A stretch of 36,591 bases of DNA from Achromobacter denitrificans NBRC 15125 (GTDB lineage Bacteria > Pseudomonadota > Gammaproteobacteria > Burkholderiales > Burkholderiaceae_B): the NCBI RefSeq assembly GCF_001571365.1, contig NZ_BCTQ01000052.1, positions 1-36,591 on the forward strand. Reading direction: 5' to 3'. The translations under genes and the position numbers were made by a program. The notes below the pieces were generated by a model. The model was given only the letters and a program-made list of their open reading frames with translations, did not search any database and was not told where the DNA came from. Shown here piece after piece: positions 22,158-32,272 of the stretch. Each line of letters opens with the position of its first letter. The first letter of the stretch is position 1.

Positions 22158-22768
22158 CCGCGTCGGGCACGCAGGGCTACGGCGAAAACGCGGCGGCCCT
22201 CGCGGACCAGTACGAGAGCATCGCGTTCGCCGACGTGCATCGCGACGTGATCCATCTGATTCCCGCGGCGCCGGCGCGCGTCGCGGACATCGGGGCGGGC
22301 TCCGGCCGCGATGCCGCCGCGCTGGCTCGGATGGGCCACGCGGTGGTGGCGGCCGAGCCCACGCCGGAGCTGCGCCGCGAAGGCCAGCGGCGCCACGCGC
22401 TGCCCAACCTGGAATGGGTGGACGACGCCTTGCCGGGCTTGGCGGGCCTGCGCGGACAGGGCCGCGAGTTCGACCTGATCATGCTCACGGCCGTATGGAT
22501 GCACCTGGACGAGGAAGAGCGCCAGCTGGGCATGGAGGCGCTGGCCTCGCTGCTGGCGCCGGGCGGCCAGGTCCTCATGTCGCTGCGCCATGGGCCGGTG
22601 CCGGCCGGACGGCGCATGTTCGACGTTTCCGCGCGCGAGACGATCGCGCTGGCGGCAACGCACGGGCTGGCCTCCCATCATCTCGCCGAGCGCGAAGACA
22701 TGCTGGACCGCGCCGACGTGCGCTGGAGCTTCCTGGGATTGCGCCGCGCCCGACTCGCTTCGAGCTGA
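22154..22768 (+). CDS. SAM-dependent methyltransferase (class I)
   Basis: This 204-residue soluble methyltransferase has the Rossmann-type SAM motif VADIGAGSGRDAAALA at about residues 41-56, then VVAAEPTPELRREGQ (acidic loop) and LIMLTAVWMHLDEEERQLGMEALASLLAPGGQVLMSLRHGP-type motifs IV-VI. The start is taken as the GTG at 22154, overlapping the mltB TGA by 3 nt (GTGA), since the frame upstream is Arg-rich shadow sequence. Coupling with mltB is probably positional rather than functional. The substrate is unknown. Confidence 0.88.
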   Translation: MTASGTQGYGENAAALADQYESIAFADVHRDVIHLIPAAPARVADIGAGSGRDAAALARMGHAVVAAEPTPELRREGQRRHALPNLEWVDDALPGLAGLRGQGREFDLIMLTAVWMHLDEEERQLGMEALASLLAPGGQVLMSLRHGPVPAGRRMFDVSARETIALAATHGLASHHLAEREDMLDRADVRWSFLGLRRARLASS

Positions 22769-22791
22769 CTGGCAGCTGACTCATTCGGCAT

Positions 22792-22808
22792 CGGCCGGCA
22801 CCCGGCCG
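22792..22808 (+). terminator. Hairpin after the mltB-methyltransferase pair
   Basis: CGGCCGG-CAC-CCGGCCG forms a 7-bp GC-only stem with a 3-nt loop, 23 nt after the methyltransferase stop. The following GCTCATCCTTTCGGG is only mildly T-rich, so termination efficiency is uncertain. Confidence 0.42.
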
Positions 22809-22890
22809 GCTCATCCTTTCGGGTCTGGGCCGGGCCGCGGGCGGCCGTTATCATGGACGCCTTGGCCCGTCTTCGCATCCGTCTTCCGCC

Positions 22891-23430
22891 ATGTTCGCCG
22901 CGCTGCTTCCCGCCACTTTCCACACCGCCCGCCTGCATGCGCGGCGCATGGACGAAACACACTTGCCGTTGGTTGCCGCCATGCACGCGGACGATCGCCT
23001 CATGGCCACCATGGGCGGCACGCGCGACCTGGCGGCCAGCCGCCTCTACCTGCTGCGCAACCTGGCGCACTGGAGCGAGCAGGGCTACGGCATGTACGTG
23101 CTGAGCGAAGGCGAAGACGGCGCGCCGATGGGGCGCGCCGGCTTGAAGCGTTCCGTCGCCCGCGATGGGGTGGAGGTGGCCTATGCCTTTCTGCCGCGCG
23201 GCTGGGGCAAGGGATACGCCACCGAAATCGCCCAGGCGTTGCTCGCGCTGGGCTTCGGGCGGTTGCCCGTGGACGCGCTGGAGGCGGTGGCGATGGACGT
23301 CAACGCCGCGTCCTGCCGGGTCCTGGAAAAGTGCGGCATGCGCCAGGTCTCGACCCAGGGCGCGGGCGTGGCCGCGAAGCGCCGCTACCGGATTCGCCGC
23401 GCCGATTGGCTGGGCGCGATCGCGGCCTGA
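22891..23430 (+). CDS. GNAT N-acetyltransferase (RimJ/RimL-like)
   Basis: This 179-residue acetyltransferase of the Acetyltransf_3 type opens with FHTARLHARRMDETHLPLVAAMHADDRLMATMGG, the usual start of RimJ/RimL-like proteins. It carries the CoA-binding segment VAYAFLPRGWGKGYATEIAQALLALGFG and the C-terminal AVAMDVNAASCRVLEKCGMRQV. Such enzymes acetylate ribosomal protein N termini, antibiotics or small amines, and the target here is unknown. The start at 22891 (MFAALLPATF) is the first in a plausible position. No strong ribosome site is obvious. Confidence 0.9.
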   Translation: MFAALLPATFHTARLHARRMDETHLPLVAAMHADDRLMATMGGTRDLAASRLYLLRNLAHWSEQGYGMYVLSEGEDGAPMGRAGLKRSVARDGVEVAYAFLPRGWGKGYATEIAQALLALGFGRLPVDALEAVAMDVNAASCRVLEKCGMRQVSTQGAGVAAKRRYRIRRADWLGAIAA

Positions 23431-23467
23431 AGCGCCGCGGCTCGCCGATAGGCGCTAACATTCTTTC

Positions 23468-23656
23468 ATGAGCACCCGCAAACCCATCCCGGACGACGAT
23501 CCGCCGCCCGTTCCGCCCGAACCGCCCGCGCCCGAAGAATGCTGCAACAGCGGTTGCATCCCCTGCGTCTATGACGTCTACAACGAAGCCATGGACAACT
23601 ACCGGGCCGCGCTGAAAGCCTGGAAGGCCAGGCACGAGGAAAAAACCGGCGCCTAG
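23468..23656 (+). CDS. Small Cys-rich protein with oxidoreductase-like domain
   Basis: This 62-residue protein has a Pro-rich N terminus (PIPDDDPPPVPPEPPAPEE) followed by CCNSGCIPCVYDVYNEAMDNYRAALKAW. That pattern defines the small oxidoreductase-like family (Pfam Oxidored-like, also found in eukaryotic OXLD1). The four cysteines could bind a metal or redox centre, but no function is established. It is cytoplasmic by lack of a signal peptide. It lies 37 nt after the RimL-like gene and is convergent with the next acetyltransferase gene. Confidence 0.85.
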   Translation: MSTRKPIPDDDPPPVPPEPPAPEECCNSGCIPCVYDVYNEAMDNYRAALKAWKARHEEKTGA

Positions 23657-23674
23657 GCGGAACCGGCCCTGGCC

Positions 23675-24112
23675 TCAGCCGGCCAGCTTCATGTGGATGA
23701 TGGGGAAGGGGCGGCCGGAATCGTCGTGCGCCGAGCGGCCCACGTCCTCGAAGCCATAGTGCTTGTAGAAGCCGTGCGCCTGCGGGTTCTGTTCGTTCAC
23801 GTCCACCAGCAGCGTGCCGTGCAGCGAACGCGCGAAATTCAGCAGGCGCCGGCCCGCGCCCTTGCCGCGCTTGTTGGCGTCCACGAACAGCATTTCGACC
23901 TTGTTGCCGTTCAGGCCCATGAAACCGGCGACCTCGCCGGCGTCGTCCTCGCACACCCACACCCGCACCGACGGCAGGTAGGTGTTGAGCACTTGCGGGT
24001 ACATGGCCTGGATCTCTTTTTCCGTCAGGAACGTATGCGTGGCGCGCACCGAACGGAGCCAGATGTCCACGAGGGCCAGGTCGTCGCCGTGATTGCGTTC
24101 TCGGATGTTCAT
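23675..24112 (-). CDS. GNAT N-acetyltransferase (YjaB-like)
   Basis: This 145-residue GNAT protein has MNIRERNHGDDLALVDIWLRSVRATHTFL at the N terminus and the CoA site VEMLFVDANKRGKGAGRRLLNFA (R-x-x-G-x-G). It ends with LLVDVNEQNPQAHGFYKHYGFEDVGRS, the FYKHYGF signature of YjaB-like acetyltransferases. The substrate is unknown. The start is the ATG at 24110-24112, preceded on its strand by AATAAGAAA, a weak ribosome site. It lies just downstream of the peptide transport operon on the same strand with a 62-nt gap, so read-through is possible. Confidence 0.9.
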   Translation of the reverse strand: MNIRERNHGDDLALVDIWLRSVRATHTFLTEKEIQAMYPQVLNTYLPSVRVWVCEDDAGEVAGFMGLNGNKVEMLFVDANKRGKGAGRRLLNFARSLHGTLLVDVNEQNPQAHGFYKHYGFEDVGRSAHDDSGRPFPIIHMKLAG

Positions 24113-24174
24113 TTTCTTATTGATTCTGAGGGTCGGTGCCGTCGCGGTCCTTGGCCGTGAGCGGCGTGTTGCCG

Positions 24175-25914
24175 CTAAAGTCCTGAGCGGTAGAGCTCGG
24201 TCGCCGCCAGGACGGTTTCCATCTGCGCAGTATGCGCGAAAACGAAGCGGTCGCCGTACACGGTTTCATCCGGAAACTCCGAAATCAGCGCGAGCGGCAA
24301 GGCTTCGCGATCGCTCTCCGCGATCTGCACCGGGATGCCGTTGAGCACGTCGAATCCGCTTTCGAGCGCATGCGCATGGAAGAGTTCAAGCTGCCGGGCG
24401 TTGAACTCGACCAGGCCCGGCACATTGCGCGCCAGCCGCGCCGTGACGCCTTCGATCAGGCGGCGGGCGCGTTCGCCCCAGCCCGGATGGTGGCGCAGCA
24501 CCAGGAAGAAGCCCTTGGGGATCGTCCACAGTTCGAAGTGGCGCGGCAGATAGCCCGACAGCGGGCGCGTCCATTCGTGGGCGGGATAGCCGTGCAGATT
24601 GATGTGCAGCTGCGCGCCGCTGATGGCCAGCGCCTGGTGCCGCCCGTCGCGCTCGAAAAACGGCGCGCGCTCGCGGTAGGCGATGTCGTCGCCCAGCGCG
24701 CTGTAGCGCGACGCGTGCAGCATGTGGCGCGGATGGTGTTCGCGCAGCCGGTTGAAGAGCGCATAGCCGTCGGGGTTCTCGGCGGCGATGAGCGCGAAGT
24801 GGGCGTTGCCGCGCGCGGCCAGCGTCTGCGCGGCGCGCAGGGCGCCGACGACGCCGGACGTTTCGTTGGCGTGCTGCGCGCCCGAGATGAAGACGGCGGG
24901 GCCGGGGCCGCGCAGGTAGGTGCCCAGCACCGGGCGGCCCTGGCGCGAAACGGCCTGGAACGTGTCGCCGCCGAAGGCGGCCATGCAGCCCGCGATCTGC
25001 GCGGCGCTGAGCGGCTCGCGGGCCTGCGCCAGCGGCGTGTCCGGCGCCGCGGGCGCGACGGGCGCGAGCGCGGCGAACGGCTCCAGGGAGATCCTGACGC
25101 GCGCCGCGCCGTCATGGCGCCGGATGTCGGGGATGATCTGCCCGGGCTGCAGGCCGCGGTCGCCCGACGGCCGGCCCGAATGCTGCTGGAAGTGCTCCAG
25201 CAGCGAGAAGTACACATCCTCGTGCAGGGCTTCGAAGGTGCTGACGATTTCCTCGTCCACCGGCAGCGCGAAGTCCATGCCCGGCAGGTCCACGCGGATC
25301 TCCAGGCGATCGAAATAGGGTTCGTGGGCGCCCCAGGCATGGGCGCGCACCGTGTCCACGATGCTGCGGAAGGCCTGCTGGTATTCCGTGGCCTGGGCGG
25401 CGTCGAGCTGCAACGTGCCCTCCGCGTCGCGCACGCGCAGCCAGCCGGTGGGCGACAGTTCGGGCGTGCCGTCCTGGGCGTGGCCGAGCTGGTTCGGCGC
25501 ATACACGCGCGTGTCGAGCTTGCGTCCGTCCGTATAGGTGAGGCTGACGTCGTAGTGCAGGTCGCTTGCGCCGGGCTGCATCGTGACGCGCACGCCTTGC
25601 AGCAGGGCCACGAGCGGGTAGGCCTCCAGCGTGAAACGCTTGGCCTGCGCATGTTCGTGCAAGGGATAGCGCACCGTGACGGCGGCGAGCCCTTCCCGCT
25701 CGACCTCTTCCAGGAAAAAGTGCAGCAGCGGCTTGTAGGCGCTGCGAAAGCGCGCCGTCACGCCCGCCTGCGCCAGCCGCTCCTGCGCCGCGCGGCGGGC
25801 GTCCAGCCCTTCGAACAGCCAGCCCTCCACGACCGCGCCCCGCCACGCCGGCGCCATATAGGCGTGCGTCCAGGCGTCCAGCGTGCGGTCGAATGTTCTA
25901 TCCAGCAATGCCAT
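24175..25914 (-). CDS. M14-type zinc carboxypeptidase with a large unknown N-terminal region
   Basis: This 579-residue protein is the last gene of the peptide-transport operon. The C-terminal half fits the M14 carboxypeptidase family. It has H348 and E351 in GAQHANETSG (HxxE), the third zinc ligand H441 in HINLHGYPAHEW, and E546 in ALISEFPDE as a plausible catalytic glutamate. Other typical pieces are FALIAAENPDGYALFNRL and YSALGDDIAYRERAPFF. The N-terminal about 300 residues match nothing I recognise. There is no signal peptide, so it should act in the cytoplasm, trimming peptides imported by the upstream ABC system (inference from position). The start is the ATG at 25914, preceded by TGAGGATTG. 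A TTG three codons earlier is the alternative. Confidence 0.84.
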   Translation of the reverse strand: MALLDRTFDRTLDAWTHAYMAPAWRGAVVEGWLFEGLDARRAAQERLAQAGVTARFRSAYKPLLHFFLEEVEREGLAAVTVRYPLHEHAQAKRFTLEAYPLVALLQGVRVTMQPGASDLHYDVSLTYTDGRKLDTRVYAPNQLGHAQDGTPELSPTGWLRVRDAEGTLQLDAAQATEYQQAFRSIVDTVRAHAWGAHEPYFDRLEIRVDLPGMDFALPVDEEIVSTFEALHEDVYFSLLEHFQQHSGRPSGDRGLQPGQIIPDIRRHDGAARVRISLEPFAALAPVAPAAPDTPLAQAREPLSAAQIAGCMAAFGGDTFQAVSRQGRPVLGTYLRGPGPAVFISGAQHANETSGVVGALRAAQTLAARGNAHFALIAAENPDGYALFNRLREHHPRHMLHASRYSALGDDIAYRERAPFFERDGRHQALAISGAQLHINLHGYPAHEWTRPLSGYLPRHFELWTIPKGFFLVLRHHPGWGERARRLIEGVTARLARNVPGLVEFNARQLELFHAHALESGFDVLNGIPVQIAESDREALPLALISEFPDETVYGDRFVFAHTAQMETVLAATELYRSGL

Positions 25915-25982
25915 CTTCAACAATCCTCAAAAACTCCGGCGGCGGCCTGTCGGGGTGTCGAATACCCGCCCCGCCGCAGGGC

Positions 25983-26855
25983 TCACAGCTTTCCGGTAGG
26001 GTCCAAGCGGTCGCGCAGCCAGTCGCCCAGCAGGTTCAACCCCAGCACCGTCAGCATGATGGCCAGCCCGGGGAACACGCTGACCCACCAGGCCGTCTGC
26101 ATATAGGTGCGGCCGTCGGCAAGCATACCGCCCCAGCTGGGGATCATGGGATCCACGCCCAGGCCGAGGAAGGTCAGGCTGCTTTCCAGCAGGATATTGT
26201 TGGCCACGTTCAGTGTCATCAGGATGACCAGCGGCCCCAGCAGGTTGGGCACGATGTGGTGGCGGATCATGGCGAGGTCGCGCACGCCGAAGGCGCGGGC
26301 GGCCAGCACGAATTCGCGCTCGCGCAGCGCCAGCACCTGCGCCCGCACCAGGCGCGCATACTGCACCCATTGCGAGGCGATCATGAAGAAAATGACGTTG
26401 AACAGCCCGCCGCCCAGGATGGCGATGAACGTAATCGCCACCAGGATGAAAGGCAGGGCCAGCTGCACGTCGGCGAAGCGCATGACGATCATGTCCCAGA
26501 AGCCGCGGTAGTAGCCGGCGATGAGGCCCATGACGATGCCCAGCAGCGCGCCGCCGATGACGGACGCGAAGCCCACCAGCAGCGAGATCTTGCCGCCCAC
26601 GATGACGCGGGCCAGCACGTCGCGGCCCAGCGGATCGGTGCCGAAGGGATGCGCGGCGGTGGTGAAGGGCGCGGTGAGGCGGGCGGCCAGGTCCATGGCT
26701 TCGCCGCCGTCCGGGAACAGCCAGCCGGAGGCCAGCACCAGCGCGATCATCACGCCGGTCAGCAGCGCGCCCAGCACGAATTCCAGCGAGCGGTAGCGGC
26801 TGCGGGGCTTGGCGGCCTGGGGAGCGGCGACGGTGGGGGAGGAGCTAGTCTGCAT
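25983..26855 (-). CDS. Peptide ABC transporter permease, DppC type
   Basis: This 290-residue inner-membrane permease of the DppC/OppC family has an N-terminal cytoplasmic tail, then one membrane segment (about 28-48). The family motif HPFGTDPLGRDVLARVIVGGKISLLVGF and about five further segments follow. The EAA-like loop EFVLAARAFGVRDLAMIRHHIVPNLLGP docks on the ATPase, and the C terminus NILLESSLTFLGLGVDPMIPSWGGML is characteristic. The start at 26855 (MQTSSSPTVAAP) lies 6 nt after the stop of the preceding permease gene. The open frame extends upstream, but only as out-of-frame DppB-type sequence. Confidence 0.93.
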   Translation of the reverse strand: MQTSSSPTVAAPQAAKPRSRYRSLEFVLGALLTGVMIALVLASGWLFPDGGEAMDLAARLTAPFTTAAHPFGTDPLGRDVLARVIVGGKISLLVGFASVIGGALLGIVMGLIAGYYRGFWDMIVMRFADVQLALPFILVAITFIAILGGGLFNVIFFMIASQWVQYARLVRAQVLALREREFVLAARAFGVRDLAMIRHHIVPNLLGPLVILMTLNVANNILLESSLTFLGLGVDPMIPSWGGMLADGRTYMQTAWWVSVFPGLAIMLTVLGLNLLGDWLRDRLDPTGKL

Positions 26856-26860
26856 AAGGC

Positions 26861-27784
26861 TTACCGCGTGCGGATACGGGGATCGACGATGCCGTAGGCG
26901 ATGTCGACGATCAGGTTGACCAGGACGATGACGGCGGCCAGCACGGTGACCGTGCCTTGCAGCACCGGGTAGTCGCGGCCGGAGATGGCGTCGAACGCCA
27001 GCGTGCCCAGGCCGGGCCAGTTGAACACCATTTCGATGACGACGATGCCGCCGATCAGCCCGCCGAATTGCAGGCCCAGGTAGGTGATCAGCGGGATCGC
27101 GCAGTTGCGCAGCGCGTGCTTGTACAGCACCACGCGCTCTTTCAGGCCCTTGCTGCGCGCCACCATGATGTACTGCGCGGACAGCGTCTCCAGCATCGTG
27201 GTGCGCACCAGGCGGATGTTCGTGGCGCTGAGGATGATGGCCATCGTCAGCGAAGGCAGCACCAGGCTGGCCGGGCCGCTCCAGCCCGAAGGCGGCAGGA
27301 GCGGGAAGGTGATCGACAGCAGCAGCACCAGCATCAGCGCCAGCCAGAAGTTGGGGAACGACAGCCCCACCAGCGACAGGATGCGGATGGCCTGGTCCGT
27401 CGGCTTGCCGCGCTTGATGGCGGCCTGGATGCCCAGCGGCAGCGAAATCAGGATGGACGCGATCAGCGACGTGAACGCCAGCATCAGCGTGGCCGGCAGG
27501 GCGTCGCCGATGAGCTTGGCCACCGAGGTCCCGCCCATGAAGCTGCGGCCGAAATCGCCATGCAGCAGGCCCTGCATATACGACAGGTATTGCTCGTGGA
27601 AGGGGCGGTTCAGGCCCAGCGCCTGGCGGATGTTGGCCAGGTCTTGTTCCGTCACGCTGCCCGAACCCTGGCTGAGCATCAGCGCGGGGTCGCCGGTCAG
27701 GCGCACGGCATAGGAAACCAGCAGCGTCACGGCCACGATCACGAAGACGGCCTGCAACACGCGTTTGATGAGAAATCCGGTCAT
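26861..27784 (-). CDS. Peptide ABC transporter permease, DppB type
   Basis: This 307-residue permease of the DppB/OppB family begins MTGFLIKRVLQAVFVIVAV, with GDFGRSFMGGTSVAKLIGDALPATLMLAF in the family-typical place. The EAA-like loop YIMVARSKGLKERVVLYKHALRNCAIPLI and the C-terminal VVIEMVFNWPGLGTLAFDAISGRDYPVLQG are also present. With the DppC-type protein it forms the membrane channel for peptides or related substrates. The start is the ATG at 27784. A 168-nt gap with two hairpins separates it from the binding-protein gene. Confidence 0.94.
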   Translation of the reverse strand: MTGFLIKRVLQAVFVIVAVTLLVSYAVRLTGDPALMLSQGSGSVTEQDLANIRQALGLNRPFHEQYLSYMQGLLHGDFGRSFMGGTSVAKLIGDALPATLMLAFTSLIASILISLPLGIQAAIKRGKPTDQAIRILSLVGLSFPNFWLALMLVLLLSITFPLLPPSGWSGPASLVLPSLTMAIILSATNIRLVRTTMLETLSAQYIMVARSKGLKERVVLYKHALRNCAIPLITYLGLQFGGLIGGIVVIEMVFNWPGLGTLAFDAISGRDYPVLQGTVTVLAAVIVLVNLIVDIAYGIVDPRIRTR

Positions 27785-27793
27785 AAATCGCCA

Positions 27794-27811
27794 CCCCGGC
27801 TTTCGCCGGGG
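27794..27811 (-). promoter_or_regulatory. Hairpin upstream of the DppB-type gene
   Basis: CCCCGGC-TTTC-GCCGGGG on the plus strand (the same fold on the minus-strand mRNA) gives a perfect 7-bp GC stem with a tetraloop, 10 nt before the permease ATG. Such hairpins between binding-protein and permease genes often allow more binding protein than membrane protein. Here it could also restrict ribosome access to the permease start. Confidence 0.5.
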
Positions 27812-27910
27812 AAGGTCGGTAATGTTAAAGCGTCAACGGGCATCGTAAATGCGGCAACGGGCACCGTTCCAGCGGGATGCCACGGATCCGGCTCCGCCGG
27901 TCCGTAGGCA

Positions 27911-27952
27911 TGCCCCCCTGGGGGGGAAGCGCGTAGCGCTTCGGGGGGGGGA
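27911..27952. repeat. GC-rich REP-like inverted repeat after the binding-protein gene
   Basis: A block of C6-T-G7, AAGCGC-GTA-GCGCTT (27927-27941) and then a run of nine G lies directly after the stop of the binding-protein gene. The central 6-bp palindrome flanked by C and G runs can fold in alternative hairpins. Similar intergenic elements are common in Bordetella and Achromobacter genomes (from memory, not searched). It may protect the upstream message or attenuate transcription into the permease genes. Confidence 0.55.
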
Positions 27953-29485
27953 TTACTCCACAGAAGCCTCAAGGAAGCGGAAGCGGATGTCTCCCGGCAC
28001 TTCCAGGTTCTTCACGCGCTTGTTCACGCCCACGATGGTGTTCAGGCTGTACAGCGGCAGTTCCAGCGCCTGGTCGGCGACGTAGGTGGCGATCTCCTGC
28101 AGCATGGCTTCGCGCTTCTTTACGTCATAGACGGTGCGCTGCGCTTCCAGCATGCCGTTGAGCTTGGCGTCGTTGTCGTACGGATTCCACTTCTGGCCCG
28201 AGTGGTACATCAGGTAGGCCGTGTTGTCGTAGTCGTACGTCCAGCCGCCCCACTGGTTCTGCCACATCTCGCCGGTCTTGCCGCCGGGGATGATGTCGTT
28301 GAGCAGCACGCCGGTTTCGTACGGCTTGATGGTGGCGCGCACCCCCACGCCTTGCAGGTAGCCCGAGACCGCCTGGGCCACTTCGCGGAAGTTCGAGTCG
28401 CTGCCGCGCACGTCGATCTGCACGGTGGCGCCCGGCTTCACGCCGGCCGCGGCCAGCAGCTTCTTGGCTTCGGCGGGATTGAAGGGCAGGGGCTTCTGCT
28501 CGGGGTTGTAGCCGAACGATTGCGGGCCCTGGAAGCTGGCGATGGTCTTGGCCTGGCCCAGCAGCAGCTGCTTGACGATGGCGTCGCGGTCCACGGCCAT
28601 GATCAGCGCGCGGCGCACGTCGCGGTTCTGGGTGATGCCGTTCTTGGTGTTGTAGCGCAGCGCGTACGCCACCGGGCCGCCCGTGGAGATCACGTCGGCG
28701 TTGCCGGACTTCTTCACGGTTTCGATCAGGCCCAGCGGGATGAGCGTGGCGATGTCGATGCGGCCGGCCTGCAATTCGGCCACCTGGGTGCCCGGCTCGC
28801 CGATGAAGCGGTAGACCACCTTGTCCAGCTTGGGCTTGCCGCCCCAGTAGTCGTCGTTGCGCGCCAGCGTGACGTTGACCTTGGGTTGGTAGCTCTCGAA
28901 CTTGAACGGGCCGGTGCCGACCGGGTTGGTGTTGAAGTTGTCCTCGCCCTTTTCCTGGATGTACTTGGGCGGCACGATCATGGCGCCGTAGCCGGCCAGC
29001 TTCGTCAGCAGCACGGGATCCGGCTGCTTCAGGATGAAGTCGACGGTGTATTCGTCCACGACCTTGACCTCGCCGATCGAGTCGTAGTTGGCCTTTTGCG
29101 GGCCCTTGGTGCCTTCGGCTCCCAGCAGGCGCTCGAAGGTGAACTTCACGGCTTCGGCGTTGAAGGGTTCGCCGTTGTGGAACTTGACGCCCTGGCGCAG
29201 CTTGAAGCGCAGGCGCTTGTTGTCGTCCAGGTATTCCCAGCTGGTGGCCAGGCCGGGCTGCAGCTTCAGGTCGGCGCCGCGCATCGTCAGGCCGTCGTAC
29301 AGGTTGCTGCCGACCGAGCCCCAGAAGGTCACGAAGGTGTCGATGGGATCCCAGCTGCCCGGATCCTGGTTGATCGCGACATTGAGCGTGCCGGCGGCAT
29401 GGGCGGTCGAGAGGACTGCGGGCAGCGCGCCGCCCAGCGCCAGGGCCAGGGCGGTGGCGGTGAAGGTTTTGCGTAGGGAGAGCAT
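27953..29485 (-). CDS. Peptide ABC transporter substrate-binding protein (SBP family 5)
   Basis: This 510-residue periplasmic binding protein of the DppA/OppA/GsiB family has a Sec signal peptide covering about 1-31 (FTATALALALGGALPAVLSTAHA). Characteristic motifs are TLNVAINQDPGSWDPID, LQPGLATSWEYLDD, LRFKLRQGVKFHNGEPFNAEAV, NPVGTGPFKFESY and RNDDYWGGKPKLDKVVYRF. The ligand is probably a short peptide or peptide-like compound, inferred from family and operon. The start is the ATG at 29485, after GGAG on its strand. A TTG two codons upstream is possible. Confidence 0.94.
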   Translation of the reverse strand: MLSLRKTFTATALALALGGALPAVLSTAHAAGTLNVAINQDPGSWDPIDTFVTFWGSVGSNLYDGLTMRGADLKLQPGLATSWEYLDDNKRLRFKLRQGVKFHNGEPFNAEAVKFTFERLLGAEGTKGPQKANYDSIGEVKVVDEYTVDFILKQPDPVLLTKLAGYGAMIVPPKYIQEKGEDNFNTNPVGTGPFKFESYQPKVNVTLARNDDYWGGKPKLDKVVYRFIGEPGTQVAELQAGRIDIATLIPLGLIETVKKSGNADVISTGGPVAYALRYNTKNGITQNRDVRRALIMAVDRDAIVKQLLLGQAKTIASFQGPQSFGYNPEQKPLPFNPAEAKKLLAAAGVKPGATVQIDVRGSDSNFREVAQAVSGYLQGVGVRATIKPYETGVLLNDIIPGGKTGEMWQNQWGGWTYDYDNTAYLMYHSGQKWNPYDNDAKLNGMLEAQRTVYDVKKREAMLQEIATYVADQALELPLYSLNTIVGVNKRVKNLEVPGDIRFRFLEASVE

Positions 29486-29537
29486 GTTCAACTCCAGGGA
29501 CGGGAAGTCGGGCGGGCCGACGTGAAAAAGGGGCCGG

Positions 29538-31391
<1,854 letters not shown>

Positions 31392-31400
31392 CGTGGAATC

Positions 31401-31913
31401 TCACAGCGAGGTGGCGGCGCGGGCGGCCTGATCGTACAGGCCCGAGAGGGCGCGCAGGGTATTGGCCAGCTGGCGGCTGGCGTCGTCCGCGGCGGGGGAA
31501 TCGATGAACGGCTTGACCAGGCATTGCTCGCGCACTTCGGCATAGCGCTGGATCGCGGCCGCGCCGGCATCGGTGGCCGAATAGAACACTTCCTTGCCGG
31601 TCTTCGCGCTCTGCACCACGCCCAGGCGCTCCAGCTTCTTCAGCGAATAGTTCACCAGGTGGGTGTCTTCGACGTTGAGCGTGAAGCAGATATCCGCCAG
31701 CTTCTTGCCGCGGCCGCGATGGAACACGTGGTTGAGCACCAGGATGTCCAGCGAGGTCAGGTCGGGCAGCCCCGCGCAGGCCATGCAGCGCACCATCCAG
31801 CGATTGAATGCGTGCGACGCGATGATCAGGCCGAATTCGACTTCGGACAGTTCCGGTGCGGAAGAGGCGAGATGGGAGGAGGAAACAATGGCGTCCCGGA
31901 CGGAGACAGACAT
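31401..31913 (-). CDS. MarR-type winged-helix regulator (COG5631-like)
   Basis: This 170-residue predicted DNA-binding protein has a core, VEFGLIIASHAFNRWMVRCMACAGLPDLTSLDILVLNHVFHRGRGKKLADICFTLNVED, that matches a MarR-like winged-helix family (COG5631, from memory). These regulators commonly sit beside peptide-transport operons in betaproteobacteria. It is the first gene of the leftward operon, ending 9 nt before the dual ATPase start, and probably controls that operon, perhaps in response to imported peptides or amino acids (inference). The start is the ATG at 31913. An in-frame TTG at 31946 is an alternative. No strong ribosome site precedes either. Confidence 0.84.
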   Translation of the reverse strand: MSVSVRDAIVSSSHLASSAPELSEVEFGLIIASHAFNRWMVRCMACAGLPDLTSLDILVLNHVFHRGRGKKLADICFTLNVEDTHLVNYSLKKLERLGVVQSAKTGKEVFYSATDAGAAAIQRYAEVREQCLVKPFIDSPAADDASRQLANTLRALSGLYDQAARAATSL

Positions 31914-31979
31914 GGGCAAGGCGGTAAAGGGACGGATCGACGACAAAACGTCGGCGAATTATTGACGATTTGTTGGTGT

Positions 31980-32030
31980 CCAGGCATTCGGGATAACCCG
32001 GTCTAACCCCGTCTGATATTAGGTGCCTGG
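31980..32030. repeat. Inverted repeat in the divergent control region
   Basis: CCAGGCA (31980-31986) and TGCCTGG (32024-32030) are perfect 7-bp arms enclosing 37 nt. The enclosed part contains a small CGGG-ATAA-CCCG hairpin (31989-32000). It lies between the regulator gene and the secretion operon, transcribed away from each other, so it is not a terminator. It may be an operator or an intergenic repeat element. The rest of the 31914-32181 stretch is AT-richer than its surroundings and shows no gene. Confidence 0.4.
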
Positions 32031-32181
32031 CTATTTCCGCTTTCACCGAAATGTCGTTTTATTACGGACGGCCAAGTTCCAGCAGGCGGAAGTACCCATA
32101 AACAGGCGCTAAGCACCGGCATTTTTGGCCCAAATCCGCCAAATTGCGGGCGAATTTTGATATGGAGCAAATGGTTATTTA

Positions 32182-32210
32182 TTGTCATTAACCGTTTCGT
32201 ATAGCAAAAT
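32182..32210 (+). promoter_or_regulatory. Candidate promoter of the tpsB-tpsA operon
   Basis: TTGTCA (32182-32187, five of six matches to the -35 consensus) is followed after 17 nt by CAAAAT (32205-32210, four of six). It lies in the most AT-rich part of the window, about 63 nt before the TpsB start. No clear BvgA-type heptad repeat could be assigned. Confidence 0.5.
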
Positions 32211-32227
32211 AAGACACAAATTGTCTT
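32211..32227. promoter_or_regulatory. Inverted repeat at the tps transcription start
   Basis: AAGACA-CAAAT-TGTCTT has perfect 6-bp arms and begins directly after the candidate -10. A protein bound here would sit on the predicted transcription start, the classic place for a repressor. The regulator is unknown. Confidence 0.5.
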
Positions 32228-32272
32228 AAATGGAGAAGGCGCGATACCGTCAGGTGCCCGCGTCAAGCCGGT

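Noticed and set aside
24160..24176. AGCGGC-GTGTT-GCCGCT hairpin at the end of the M14 peptidase gene
   Set aside because: The stem overlaps the stop codon and no T-run follows on the coding strand, so it is not reported as a terminator.
31947..32272. BvgA binding sites upstream of the FHA-like operon
   Set aside because: No convincing inverted heptads of the known fhaB type could be identified by eye.
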